From contig NW_022985457.1 of the NCBI RefSeq assembly GCF_010093595.1, forward strand, positions 242,226 to 306,225: a stretch of DNA of 64,000 nucleotides, written 5' to 3'. Positions 1 through 10,800 of this stretch are shown here, piece by piece. Position 1 is the stretch's first letter; each line of letters opens with the position of its first letter. Source of the stretch: Mytilinidion resinicola (Eukaryota; Ascomycota; Dothideomycetes; Mytilinidiales; Mytilinidiaceae). A program made the translations under genes and the position numbers. Under the pieces are notes generated by a model. It ran no database searches. It saw only the letters and a list, made by a program, of their open reading frames with translations, and had not been told where the DNA came from.

Positions 1-728
1 CTTTCCTTCTGCCATTCCTCCTCCGGCGCTTTGATAATGATAACCGGGTCTGGCGTATCCTCCACCTTATGCACGCTTCCAACCGTGAACCTCGCCTCTT
101 TCTCCGTGCCCTCATTCTTAGAGTCCAAAATCGCCTCCCACGTCTTCGCCAATCCTGCAACCTCCTCTCCTGGAATCATAATCGTCAAGCTCTTCACACC
201 ATACGCTCCGCTCGGATGTCTCGCACTCGTCTCTCTCAATGGCACTCGCAAATCCCTCGGCGTGACATCATGGCAGAAGAAAGGGGCCAACCCCCTCTGC
301 ACACCCTTGCCCGTGGGAAACGTAACCTCCCACTCCACACGCGTTCCATCCGGCCGGTTCCTTGCACCCCGCTGCGGCTGTTGGTAAACGACCTGTAGTC
401 CACCCTCTGCGTTGGATTTGGTCAGTCGCTCAGCTACACCATCTATGCAAGGCCCAGCGGCGCCTTCTGTAGTGAATGCGAGATCTGCGATACCGGTCTT
501 CTTGTCGCCCCACCAGTGACCCTCGCGCGAGGTAGCGCCGTCGTCAATGAATGCGATCAGCTCGATGTAGCAGCCGTCAGGTAGCAGGATGAGTTTGTTC
601 TCGGTCTTGTTGTCGCCGTGACGGCCGCCGGGGGAGACAGTGAAGTGGGTTGTGAGCCAGGTGGGAACGGATTGGAGAGAAGCGTAGGGGACGAATATGA
701 CTATGTGGTCAAGGTGGGGTGGAGGCAT
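1..728 (-). CDS. Glyoxalase-like domain protein, partial (3' end off the window)
   Basis: An open frame of 242 codons runs from an ATG at 728 leftwards off the window edge without a stop, so the C-terminus is missing. The N-terminus begins MPPPHLDHIVIFVP, which fits the opening beta strand of the Glyoxalase-like (Glyoxalase_3) family; the first His of LDH is the usual metal-ligand position of the vicinal-oxygen-chelate fold. Further family-like features are a GGRHGDNKTENK loop near residue 35-45, YIELIAF at about 54-60 and a second-half SLTIMIPG strand. The substrate cannot be told from the sequence. No introns are needed in the visible part. It is divergent from the dehydrogenase starting at 1435 and may share a promoter with it. 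The family assignment is from remembered sequence pattern only. Confidence 0.75.
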   Translation of the reverse strand, partial: MPPPHLDHIVIFVPYASLQSVPTWLTTHFTVSPGGRHGDNKTENKLILLPDGCYIELIAFIDDGATSREGHWWGDKKTGIADLAFTTEGAAGPCIDGVAERLTKSNAEGGLQVVYQQPQRGARNRPDGTRVEWEVTFPTGKGVQRGLAPFFCHDVTPRDLRVPLRETSARHPSGAYGVKSLTIMIPGEEVAGLAKTWEAILDSKNEGTEKEARFTVGSVHKVEDTPDPVIIIKAPEEEWQKE

Positions 729-1434
729 GATGATCTCTTGGTGTTGAAATGAGCCTGAAATGGTAGATTCAGGAGATTTTGATATGTTGATAAAGTATTG
801 TGAAGTTTGAGAGATGAAATCGCAGAAGATTATGTGACTCAGAGCTTGCGAATATCGGCGGCATGCAATATCTCAACGCAGGGGTTCTATCAAATCTGGA
901 ATGTAGAGGCTACACGGCGATATAGTAACAACTTCAAGTTGGTCCTGGACGGCTTTTGGTGTTGGAGCAGTAAGTGGGAGAGTTTCAAAGTGGGATACGA
1001 AGTCGGACTTAAGTAAAGCACCTTACTCCGGAGAATGAAGCAAGGCTAGTCAATATACTAACAGTACCCGTAAGTTGTAGAGGACGGAGAATATCTAAGC
1101 TCTCCGATATCTTTTCAATCACCTCCTCACAAATTATGTGCAGACTGTATGGTATCCGTATGCACTAATAGAAGGAAAATGGTCACATGATGGGATTCCA
1201 GCTAACCCATTTTATCACTAGCGCATTCGGCAAACCTTCTCTATTCACTTCTGCTCTCGATCCGCATATTAATTCACGTCTCGCAGAAGCTGTGCGGCTT
1301 CCTCAACATGCTATAAATGCTCGAATCCGAAATCCGAGAGTGTTGTGCTCAGCTGTCGTTCTTGTCTCGTTCACGAACTCACCAACACCGACGAGTTCCA
1401 GAATAATATCATTTTGAGCAAAAAGTTTATCAAC
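729..1434. promoter_or_regulatory. Divergent intergenic region between glyoxalase-like and SDR genes
   Basis: About 700 bp lie between two divergently transcribed starts and must hold both promoters. A TATAAAT-like element (near 1313) lies roughly 120 bp upstream of the dehydrogenase ATG. No coding sequence is convincing here; the short open frames lack domain-like content. Confidence 0.4.
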
Positions 1435-2583
1435 ATGGCGCAAAATGGGGAACCTGCTCGGGACGCCCTCGTCAACCGGCAGCTACCCGAGATGCAGCTA
1501 TCAGATGGTTCATCTTCGTCTATGACAGCCCCGCCCCCACCGGCGCCACCCTACCTGAGTGGGGAAGGACGAGCGGTGTACAGATTCAACGTCGAAGGAA
1601 ATGCAATTAGTACGTAAATGACCTTAGCATTATGGAAGCTTTGGAGATCCTGTGAACAATTCTAATTACAATTGATCTAGTCACTGGAGGTGCGGGTACT
1701 CTAGCCCTGGAAGGTGCTCGAGCTCTCCTGGAGCATGGCTTGTCTGGCCTTGCCCTCTTCGATCTCAACCTTCAGCAAGCAGCTGATCCAATCGCGGCGT
1801 TGAGGACTGACTTCCCGGACGCTAAGATCATCACCAAGAAGGTCGATGTTAGGGATGCGGAGAGTATTGGTGCCGCCGTGAATGAGACTGCGGGGCAGTT
1901 AGGAAGTGTCGATATTCTGTGTTGCTTCGCAGGCGTCGTGGGCTGCACCCATGCTCTCGATATGAGCGTCGACGAGTGGAAGCGAACTATGGACATCAAC
2001 TCCACCGGATCCTTCCTCTGTGCTCAAGCTGTTGCGAGGTAAGATCGCCGCTCGTATCTCCGGAAGCAAAGCGCTGACCTTTTTATCCAGGCAAATGGTA
2101 GATCAGAATAGCGGAGGAACAATCGTCTTCATCGCTTGTAAGCTTACTACTCTATGTATCATTCAGAGATGTGTCTCTTGTAAGTACTAACCTACTCATA
2201 GCCATTTCCGGTCACCGTGTGAACTTTCCTCAGCCCCAGGCTGCATACAACGTCTCCAAGGCGTCCCTATTGCATCTCAAGAACTGTCTCGCCGCAGAAT
2301 GGTCTCGCTACGGCATCCGCGTGAACTCCATCTCTCCAGGATACATGGATACTATTCTCAATGAAGGAGCTGGCCTCGAGCGGGCTAGAAACGTCTGGGC
2401 AAATCGCAACCCGATGGGCAGAATGGGTGTGCCTCAAGAGCTGACGGGACCGCTGGTGCTCCTATGCTCTGCAGCCGGTAGCTACATCAACGCCGCAGAT
2501 ATCGTAGTCGATGGTAAGCTGATCTACCCATTTACGAAACTCAGTGCTAATCAAGTCATCAAGGTGGTGCTATTGTCTTTTAG
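1435..2583 (+). CDS. Short-chain dehydrogenase/reductase (polyol/L-xylulose reductase-like), 5 exons
   Basis: Exons 1435-1609, 1681-2038, 2091-2137, 2202-2513 and 2564-2583 join in frame to give 303 residues; introns are 71, 52, 64 and 50 bp with GT-AG ends. The last exon adds only a few codons after VVDG. Domains: a proline/serine-rich N-terminal tail (about 45 residues), the nucleotide-binding TGGAGTL motif split by intron 1, a DxxD-type second strand (ALFDLN), LCCFAGV in place of the usual NNAG, and the catalytic Tyr/Lys in YNVSKAS followed by GIRVNSISPGYMDT. The pattern is that of classical NAD(P)H-dependent SDRs of the D-arabinitol/sorbitol-utilisation and L-xylulose reductase type. The N-tail is longer than usual for the family. 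Exact substrate is inference. Confidence 0.85.
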
Positions 2584-3568
2584 ACGGCAATTGAGACAAG
2601 AGATTCGCTCTGTGAGCGCAAAATTGGTTCACCATGGTAGGAAGGTTGGACTTTAGTTGACTTCCGAGACCTCATGAGCAGTTTTAAGAGCTCCGTCCAG
2701 TACGGCGCGGTCCAGTTGGATGTTCTCTCGTCGGAACCTCCAAAGTCATGTGCATGATACAGCTGAAGCACCACTGTCATTAGCTGTAAGACCTCAGCAG
2801 CAGGCCCAAATACTCATAATTAAGACATAGGTTCTAATGCAGCCTTCAGCATTCTAAGCTTCACAGTTTAAACTTGCAAGCATAGCTAGAACGTGATGCA
2901 CTCCGAGCTCAAAACCCAACACTAATGAATCTCTCCTCAAGCTCCAACATCATAAAATCTATGCAAAACATCTTGAATCCCCTATATATATATTCCGAAA
3001 ACGTCCTTGATGCAATGCTCAATGAAGAAGGAAACGCTGAATAGATATATGCATATCCCTTAAAATACCTCACTCCCGGCCGCTCGCAACCCAGAATGAA
3101 ACCTAAAGAAAGAATCTCCTTCCTAAATCTTAAGTTGTCCATGTATAAGGAGGTAAATGAGAGTGATCAGAGGAAAGAGGGCCGGGCGAGTTCTGAACTT
3201 TGCTCTTTCACGAAGACACATCCGAGACGGGACTATTGAACACACGTATCAGGCACTAGGATAGATTAGGAATTTGAAGAAATGAGGAATATTTCGTTTC
3301 AATTTAAAGGAGAAGCTCTTGATAATATATTATTACTAACTAAACTCATAAACCTAACACATTACAGGAAGTAGTTCTAGGCAAACAGGAAGGAAAGGGG
3401 CACACAAATCGCCAGAAGTAGGTTTAATAAGTTATTTAAAGATTCAAGAGATTGCTATGAATGTTGGAAAAATTAAGGACAGTCAGAAAGTGAGATGATG
3501 AAATAAAGAGAAAATGAATGCGGAAGAGATCGTAAATTGATGGAGAGATTGCGATAGCCTACATCAAC
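2584..3568. other. Intergenic, AT-rich, no gene seen
   Basis: This carries the 3' flank of the dehydrogenase and about 1 kb of A/T-rich sequence with short A-runs. I see no domain-like reading frame or repeat structure. Confidence 0.5.
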
Positions 3569-4249
3569 TCAAGCTTGGTAAGGTGGACCCTCATCTTCGT
3601 AGTAGATCTCCGCTCGATGCTCAAGGTCTATAGACTTAAGAGCGTTCTCTCTTTTCCCTCGACCTGAGACCCACGATGGTACAGAATGCCGGCGGATCAG
3701 CGTTCGAGTGGGGATTAGAGGTCTTGGTGGATCAAGTAAAAGAAACGATGGTAAGGGCGCATTAAGAACCCTTTTTTCCTCCTGGGAGGCCTGGGCAGAG
3801 TATATGGGCGTTCCAAGCCCTCCTTTGTTAACCGGATATTCAGAAATGTCCTCCGGTTCTAATAGACTCTCTTGTTCCTCCAGCTGGTCAGCCCCTCCGC
3901 CGACGGGAGCTTGTGGTTCTAAACAAGCACCGGATTCTGGGAGCGGCAATGCGCTCTGGAGCGCAGGATGTGCATCGTCGTCGAAATCCATGGGGTTGCA
4001 GTCGAGCTCTGGTTGGTAGGATCGTTTTGAGCATTTCATCTCAGCGATGATAGTCCGGATTTCTGCATTTTGTTCTGGCTTTAATGTCAGGCGCTTTTCT
4101 ATCATCGCAGCAAGCGTATCCAGCTCCGAGTCTTTGCTATTTGTGGGATCTAATTCCACTGCTATCATATGGGCGAGCGAGAGGGACGCACGGTACATGG
4201 GCCAGAGGTGACTCACTAGGAATGCCTTCGTCAACCTCTTGTTCCTCAT
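3569..4249 (-). CDS. Hypothetical protein, 5' end uncertain
   Basis: A 226-codon open frame with ATG at 4249 (MRNKRLTKAFLVSHLWPMY). The first 70 residues look structured and helical (LSLAHMIAVELDP, MIEKRLTLKPEQNAEIRTII); the rest is acidic, Pro/Glu/Ser-rich and probably disordered, ending EDEGPPYQA. I do not recognise a family. The frame stays open a little upstream (FNGSNFFSRNRKATT) before a TGA, so an earlier exon is possible. It lies directly beside a degenerate P-type ATPase scrap on the same strand, so it could be decayed or mis-framed. Codon content looks protein-like rather than random, but support is moderate. Confidence 0.4.
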   Translation of the reverse strand: MRNKRLTKAFLVSHLWPMYRASLSLAHMIAVELDPTNSKDSELDTLAAMIEKRLTLKPEQNAEIRTIIAEMKCSKRSYQPELDCNPMDFDDDAHPALQSALPLPESGACLEPQAPVGGGADQLEEQESLLEPEDISEYPVNKGGLGTPIYSAQASQEEKRVLNAPLPSFLLLDPPRPLIPTRTLIRRHSVPSWVSGRGKRENALKSIDLEHRAEIYYEDEGPPYQA

Positions 4250-4422
4250 CGTGGTCGCCTTTCGATTCCGGCTGAAGAAATTGCTACCATTGAATCCCTT
4301 CCAGCACGCTCAAACTCTCTGGTGTGTCTGCAGCGGCATTGTTGAACACGAGATTCTTTTTATTCGTTTCTTCGTCGACCCTAGGGAATTCCTCTCCCTC
4401 TTCTGAATATTGCATTTGGACT

Positions 4423-4594
4423 TGCTTCAACGATGGCGGAGAAGGACTCGAGGAGGACTATGTCAGCCGCCTCAATGGCAATGTCCGATCCAGACCCCAT
4501 GGCAATACCAATGTTTGCTTGCTTCAGGAGGGGGGGCGTCGTTAACCCCATCGCCAGTCATGCCGACGATTTCTTGACGGGTTCGAAGTTCGGC
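4423..4594 (-). pseudogene. Relic of a P-type ATPase (hinge region), frameshifted
   Basis: On the minus strand about 57 codons match the universally conserved P-type ATPase hinge. ELRTRQEIVGMTGDGVNDAP ends near 4532 and, after a frame change in a run of C residues (4530-4537 region), the next frame reads LLKQANIGIAMGSGSDIAIE and then AADIVLLESFSAIVEA. The first piece contains the TGDGVND signature of the haloacid-dehalogenase fold. Sequence on either side does not continue as ATPase, and a TGA lies just upstream in the first frame. This is therefore a short pseudogene fragment. The LLESFSAIV reading resembles type II (Na,K/H,K-like or Ca) ATPases, but subtype is uncertain. Confidence 0.7.
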
Positions 4595-5015
4595 TGGTTC
4601 GGCTCATTGTGCGTAGCGGAGGTAGGATCGTTGAACACTACGCAGACGGCTCTGGTTGCTATGGTCAAAGTCAGCAGGAAAGGATAAGGTATAAACAATA
4701 GGAAATAGCTGACTATTAATGCTTCACTCTCTGATCCTTTTCGGAGAGAGCGAAAGAGGTCGATCTGTAGTTTTGACTAGAACATCATGCTCATTTGGTT
4801 GCTGCAGAATTTGCGTCGTAGCTGGATTAGGTAACGTAAGAGAGTCGAATAGCAATTAACATGGCGAGAAGATACTGACTGGTATGTAAGATGTCGATCG
4901 CTCTATTACTGCTAGGCGGCCTACTAGGGTGAGCTTCAGAGGGCTCCTTGTGAAGACTTGATTGCTTTGCAAGCTCTGCACAACTTGCCAACCAGCTGCC
5001 CACTATCTCATCTAT

Positions 5016-5333
5016 TCAGTCCTTATGTAGCCTACAAGTTATTGACTCGGCTAAATTGCGAAGTAAAGGTCCGAGGTTCGCGTGTTCTGGACCTAACTCT
5101 TGGATCCTTGGTATGCTTTTGGAGCATTTCATCTTGTTGCCCCTCTTCCTGCACCGCCTCATCTCGTCGTCGACATCCGCAGGACATGTCATGAACTTTT
5201 CATCGGGGTTATGCTTGTCAAAAACGTCCTTGTTGACAAGAGAGAGTACATCAACAGCGTTCCACACGGTCGAAGCGCTGGAGGCAGTCGGCGCCGTCGC
5301 AGGCAAGCCGTCCATTGTGGTCGAGAAGTTCAT
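5016..5333 (-). CDS. Possible small Cys-containing protein or exon (weak)
   Basis: An open frame from an ATG at 5333 (MNFSTTMDGLPATAPT) runs 105 codons. Its distal part, with MRRCRKRGNKMKC and LLRNLAESITCRLHKD, resembles an N-terminal Cys/His region seen in some fungal proteins that carry a T5orf172 (DUF1766) domain downstream. That downstream domain is not visible, so this is either a fragment, one exon of a decayed gene, or chance. It is listed only because the Cys-x(n)-GxxxxC...C-x-RH arrangement looks non-random. Confidence 0.2.
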   Translation of the reverse strand: MNFSTTMDGLPATAPTASSASTVWNAVDVLSLVNKDVFDKHNPDEKFMTCPADVDDEMRRCRKRGNKMKCSKSIPRIQELGPEHANLGPLLRNLAESITCRLHKD

Positions 5334-6606
5334 TGACTTGGAGCTGATGGGTGGATAATAGAGCTGTGTAGACTTAGGACGAAGACAAAAGAACGATGGA
5401 CTGTTGCAAGCGCGCTGCAAAGGCTGGGGCCTAAAAAAGGTAATGAACGAAGGCGGCTGGGGTGAAGGAAAGGACGCAGCCTGGGAATTGGCGTATATAC
5501 ATGATGCTGTCTCCCCAACCAGTAAGTTAGATAGGCAATTACATTCGAATTTCGGGAGGGTACTTGCGATGGAAGATTACCTCGAAATTGCAATTGAAAA
5601 ACAAATGATGGCACTTGAGGTCCTAAAGTACGTGTTACTGTCCATGGGTTCATGATATTCGACGGCCATAGCGCTTCCATGGTCAGTGCATGTGAGCTAC
5701 GAGACAACCAGAGATTTGGGAACAGCGTTGGAAAGGCAACCAGATCGAGCGTTTGCCTGCAGGGGCTCCGTTTACTGGTGCGCTTGCGGTCCCTCGCGGC
5801 TCTATGCAATTCGAAATGCGTCAACCTGACCGTTCTGCAATATTAGTATAGATAGTGACGCCGTTTGTTGCCTGGCTGGCTGGGGAACACTCGTAATGGC
5901 CACTCTGAGCGTGGCACACTCATCCAGCACTCTATCTCGTGCGTACCCCTGTCTGCTACTGCTCGAAGTCACCCCAGGCAGTGGCATACACGCGTACATC
6001 CACGGCGGCTTGCCCTAGACTCAACGTGCCACCTTTTTCAAGCCCCCGGAGATGCTCTCTAAACGGCAAGTCTTGGCAACCGCGACAAGTTCCAAGGGTG
6101 TGGAGCCCTGCACACCCCTCAACAAGTCAACGACGCCCAGGATTTACTTCTCCAATAATTCTTAGAAGATACTGTTGGGCCAGGCGAATCACGTCCTGCT
6201 GTCAGGTCTGCGATGCGAGGTGTGGTTGTTGAGCTATTCGTGAAGATGTTGTGGGAGTCTGAGAAATCGTGAAAACCTCACCTCGGAGTTTTGTTCTACC
6301 GTCGTCCACCCCCATCGGGCAGCTTTTGGCTGCCAAGAAGTGTCGAAACCAGAGAGACTGAATATTTACGGTTTTCTCACGTCCACCCACCTTTTCGCAC
6401 ATAACTCAACAACCACAACTCGTGCAAGAAAAAGGAAACCAGATCTGGAATCGCCAGAGCATGGAGAATAACCGACGAAGTTCTGGAATTTTTATCCTAC
6501 CGGCCCATGAAGATAAAGGGGGGGTGCAAGCTAACTCCAGCAACCGAACGCCTTGTGTGGACTCCAAACAACACGAAAATACTACTCAATGATCCTTCAA
6601 ACCTCA
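5334..6606. other. Intergenic, no gene recognised
   Basis: Short open frames occur on both strands but none shows a domain, signal peptide or splice-consistent extension. It precedes the 3' end of the sirtuin gene. Confidence 0.4.
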
Positions 6607-7655
6607 TCATGATCGCTCCGGCAGCTCCACCTCACCAATAACCGACTTCAGAATCTCCGGCACAATCTCACTCGCATCACCTTGGAAGAACCAATCCCCA
6701 GCATACAGCCCCCCAGCCGGCACGTCTGCAGGATCCATGTTCACGACCGCAACCTTCGCTCCCCTCATCCTCGCGTCATCGACATAGCTGGCCGCCGGAT
6801 ATACTCGAGCGCTCGTGCCAATCACGATTATCAGGTCGATCTGCCTCGGATCGTCCATCCAAGTCTCGATGTCCTTAAGCGTGTCCTTCGGCAGCATCTC
6901 CCCGAACCATACGACGCCAGGCCGGAGCAGACCCTTCTTACACTTCGGACACCGCGGGAGGTCGCGAATGTTGAGCTCGGGGAGGGTGACGCGCTCGTCA
7001 GAGATATCGAGCTCGCGGGCACGGAGGGCTTCGGTGGTCGTAGGGTCGGACTCGTCTGTAGGGAGGGCGAGGGCCGGCACAATGGGATCGGTGAAATTGT
7101 TCGATTCTGCATATTCGCAGAAGAACTCGTTGCACTTCACGTCGAAGAGCGAGCCGTGGACGAGCTTGAGGCTAGAAGGGGGGTGCGAGGCTCGTTGCGA
7201 TAGACCTGCATTCAAGCAGTCAGCCCCGCTCTCAGGTCGTACGACGGGCATATGGTATATGGAGAAGTGCAAGTATAGGTAGAAGTAGATTTCTAGGGTG
7301 GTAGGGAGGCGGTACCGTCCACGTTCTGGCTCACGGTCATGAAATCCTTCCGCCGTGCCAGCTCTGCCAACGCGTAATGTGCGCGATTCGGGTGTGCCTT
7401 TAGTGACATATGTCGTCTATAGGAGTAGAACTGCCACACCAAGGCCGGATCACGTTGGAATGCCCCCGGAGTGGCGAGCTCGGTGGCTTCGTGGGTTCGC
7501 CATAGTCCTCCAGCACCTCGAAACGTAGGCAGACCAGAAGAGGCTGAGAGTCCAGCTCCAACAAGAGCTACTATACGCTTCGAGGAGTTGAGATGTTTCT
7601 GAAAAGACTCGAGATCGGCGGGGGGTACGAGGGGAGGTCTCGCCGTAGAAGCCAT
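6607..7655 (-). CDS. SIR2-family NAD-dependent protein deacylase, SIRT5-like
   Basis: Two exons (7316-7655 and 6607-7205) flank a 110-bp GT-AG intron and give 312 residues. The start at 7655 (MASTARPP) is preferred over upstream in-frame ATGs because the sirtuin core begins soon after. Motifs: NAD-binding GAGLSASSGLPTFRG (33-47), QNVDG across the intron, catalytic His in LVHGSLFDVKC, zinc Cys pairs (C...FFC and CPKC) and the IGTSARVYPAA nucleotide loop. The FYSYRR stretch (Tyr77, Arg80) matches the Tyr-x-x-Arg pair that in human SIRT5 binds malonyl/succinyl lysine, so class III desuccinylase/demalonylase activity is the inferred role. It is divergent from the ICP55-like gene with 323 bp between starts. 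No clear mitochondrial presequence is seen. Confidence 0.92.
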
Positions 7656-7978
7656 TTTGGTGGTGATAGGCATACTGATAGCTTTGCGGTGAAATAACAA
7701 AAAGACACGCTAGGTAGCTGTCGGGGCGGGGTCAGCGGTGCATGTTCAGGCCGGACTGACAACCTGAGGGAGGTACAGATACGACTCGAGGCTGCGGGGA
7801 AATACAGGCAGGCAACATGGTGGATAACATGCAGGATTGGAGTGGCACCATAGAAAGGCACGACGTCAACTCCCTTGCTAGTTCGGCCCTCTATCGATAG
7901 CAATACTCTCCGACGTGACTGGAAATTTTGCCCGAGAACAGTCACGACATGTACATGTACACCCCTCAATGACCAGCG
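7656..7978. promoter_or_regulatory. Shared divergent promoter of sirtuin and ICP55-like genes
   Basis: Only 323 bp separate the two start codons, so the promoters must overlap or be shared. No canonical TATA box is obvious. An inverted ACATGTACATGT motif lies near 7947-7958, close to the aminopeptidase start. Confidence 0.5.
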
Positions 7979-9850
7979 ATGCTCCCGGCTCTCCGCCCAT
8001 TGCTGTCTGCCGCGCGAGGGCAAACCTGTGGTGCTCCAATACCGTGTCTGAGGAGAGCATTGGTGGTTTCCGCGGCGGATCTCCAATTCGGCCAGCCCGT
8101 GTATGAGACGCACCCGCATCTATTACAGGCGGGGGAGAGTAAGGCGCTATTGAAGCTTCTGCGACTATATCGGACACTTCGCTCATATGATTGCAGTAAC
8201 TCCAGGCATTACGGCCCTCGAATATGCCCACCGGCGCACGAAGCTTGCTAGATCCCTACCTCTCAATGCCGTCGCTATACTCGCCGCATCCGACCTGAAA
8301 TACCGCTCGGGCTCGGTTTTCTACAAATACCACCAAGACCCCGACTTCCTATACTTGACCGGTATGCATTGAAAGGACCATCCTATTGGACAAAGCTAAG
8401 TGGGGGCAGGATTCAATGAACCGGACGCATTGGCAATAATAGGTGGGAACAAGTCTATTAGATTGTGGGAACAACAACTCACTGTAATACAGAAAAGCAA
8501 GGAGCTGGGGACGAAGACTATAGCTTCCACCTCTATGTGCGCCCAAAAGATGCCAAAGCGGAGCTCTGGGACGGGCCACGGTCTGGCATCCAGGCCGCTC
8601 AGGACGTCTTCAACGCCGATGAGGTACTCTTCCCTCAAAATCCATAAATCTATAAACTTACACCTCTTAGACTGAAAGCGTGAACCGACTCCCTGAAATC
8701 CTTCCTAGAATCATCCAAAGATCTAGCGAAATCTATACCGACCTCCCAAGTAGCGTGCACCCCAAGAACCCCTTCACGAAATTCATAAGCGGCTTCGATC
8801 CCTACAACGCGAAAGGCCTAGCACAAGTCTTCCGCGATGCCGAAAAGAAGACCGTCAAGCCTCTGCGGCCCTTGATGAATAACCTCCGGGTGATCAAGAG
8901 CGACGCGGAGGTCCGCAACATGCGGAAAGCTGGACAAGTCTCTGGCCGAGCCATCACAGACGCCATGCGCCAGCACTTCTCCGGCGAGAAAGACCTAGAC
9001 TCATTCCTGGACTACAAATTCAAGGGAGAGGGCTGTGACGGACCAGCCTACGTGCCTGTGATTGCTGGAGGCGAGGTATGAATCCTCCACACCATCACGC
9101 GCTGTGCGAACTGACGACCCAGAACGCCCTCACGATCCACTACGTCCGCAACGAAGCCCTTTTCGAGGGCAACGAGCTCGTCCTCGTCGACGCCGGCGCC
9201 GAATACGGCGGCTACATCACCGACATCACGCGCACCTGGCCCACCTCAGGCAAATTCAGCTCCCCCCAGCGCGACCTCTACGAAATGATCCTCCGCGTCC
9301 AGCGAACCTGCGTCTCGCTCTGCCGCGCAGACGCGAACATGACGCTGGACAAGCTGCACCGCACCGCGTCGAACGGGCTGAAAGACGGGCTGGGCCAGCT
9401 GGGATTCGACATGTCCGGAGATGTGCGTGCCCTTTTCTTTGGAGTACCAAGTGTACTGTGTAGTATCTGTATGCAACTTGAGTATTAGGAGGACTTACTG
9501 ACATCTGAGTTAAGGCAATCGACACGCTCTTCCCCCACCACGTGGGCCACTTCATCGGCTTAGACGTGCACGACGCGCCTGGGCATCCGCGAACGAATCC
9601 CTTGGAACCGAATCAGTGTATAACAATTGAACCGTAGGCCCCACCCCACCGCCCTCCTCGCTGTCTGATCCGCACTAATATTTTGGCGTATAGCGGCATC
9701 TACGTCCCCGACTCCCCCCGCTGGCCCGCCCGCTTCCGCGGCATCGGCATCCGCATCGAAGACAGCATCTGCGTGCAGGCCGAGAACCCCCTGGTGCTAA
9801 CGACCGAGGCGGTCAAGGAAGTCGTCGATATCGAGGCTTTGAGAGACTAG
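7979..9850 (+). CDS. Xaa-Pro aminopeptidase-like, mitochondrial intermediate cleaving peptidase (ICP55-like)
   Basis: Eight exons (7979-8138, 8197-8361, 8410-8442, 8493-8623, 8671-9075, 9123-9422, 9515-9633, 9694-9850) join to 489 residues; all introns are GT-AG and 47-92 bp. The N-terminus MLPALRPLLSAARGQ with many Arg and no acidic residues looks like a mitochondrial presequence. Then comes the aminopeptidase-P N-domain (ITPGITALEYAHRRTKLA) and the pita-bread metallopeptidase fold with metal ligands in VDAGAEYGGYITDITR (two Asp), HHVGHFIGLDVHD (His), TIEPGIY (Glu) and GIRIEDSICV (Glu). Family knowledge: ICP55 removes one residue after mitochondrial presequence cleavage. Its 3' end converges on the kinase gene. 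Exon 3 has only 33 nt, so simple ORF scans miss it. Confidence 0.92.
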
Positions 9851-10800
9851 CAGCCATGACTCGACATGAAATGAAAGGTGTACATATGATGGAACTCAAT
9901 GTAGCTGTGTGTGTATATCATGAGTTTGGGTTGGATTATTTCGGTTTGCACTAACACTAGAGAGGGCTGGTAGAGCTGGACTGGAACTGTACAAATATCG
10001 GTATCATCATACAAAAGACACATTATGCTCCTCCTCGTACTCTACTTTCGGTTTCCATCCCTCCCCCTTATTTCCGTGTTTCGCTGTAGCTGCGTTATTC
10101 ACCCCCCCCCCAACCCCCTTCATCGAGCCAACTGAACATTGAACCCCACCACAGACTTACTCCCTCCAAAATTACAAAACAAATAGGCGCAAAATGCTGT
10201 GTATGCATATGTTCATGTACACGATCCGCGGCGGGATCCACACCTCCTGTCTGCATCCAACCCCCAAACAAGCTCGTCCATAGGTATAGTTTTTATGTTC
10301 GGACCACCATATTCAAATGCCTCTCTCCCACCACCACCACGACGAGGAGTATACGATGCCAACCAACCCCCGCAACATCATCTACGCCACCCCCCACAAC
10401 AAGCAGCTGGCGGTTGGGATATCGGTTTCGAACCAGACAGAAAAACGCGAAAAGAGGAGAAAAAAAAAAAGCTCGCCCCAGATGCCCCCCAAGACCCCGT
10501 ACGCGCCTTCAAAACCAGAAATTCGTAAACTGCGAAGAACTTCGACATCGGAAGGACAATAAAACATCGATCCTCATCAGAAACTCCCGCTGGAAACAAT
10601 CGGATGCCGAGAACGCCAATTAGAAAGCCAGCCGACCGAGAGAGGAAAATGAACGAGGGGGGGCAAAACGAGCGTTTGTTGGCGTGGAGCGGGAATCGGC
10701 GTTTGCTTATCTCTCTCCCTCTCTTCTTCTCTGCTCTCCCAGTTCCCGACATCCCGCCTTCTTGCAAACCAGTGACCGGCTTTCTCCCAAGGGCAAACAC
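9851..10800. other. Convergent 3' intergenic region
   Basis: This lies between the tail-to-tail ends of the ICP55-like and kinase genes. It has a C-homopolymer run near 10100 and otherwise nothing gene-like; it probably holds both 3' UTRs. Confidence 0.5.
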
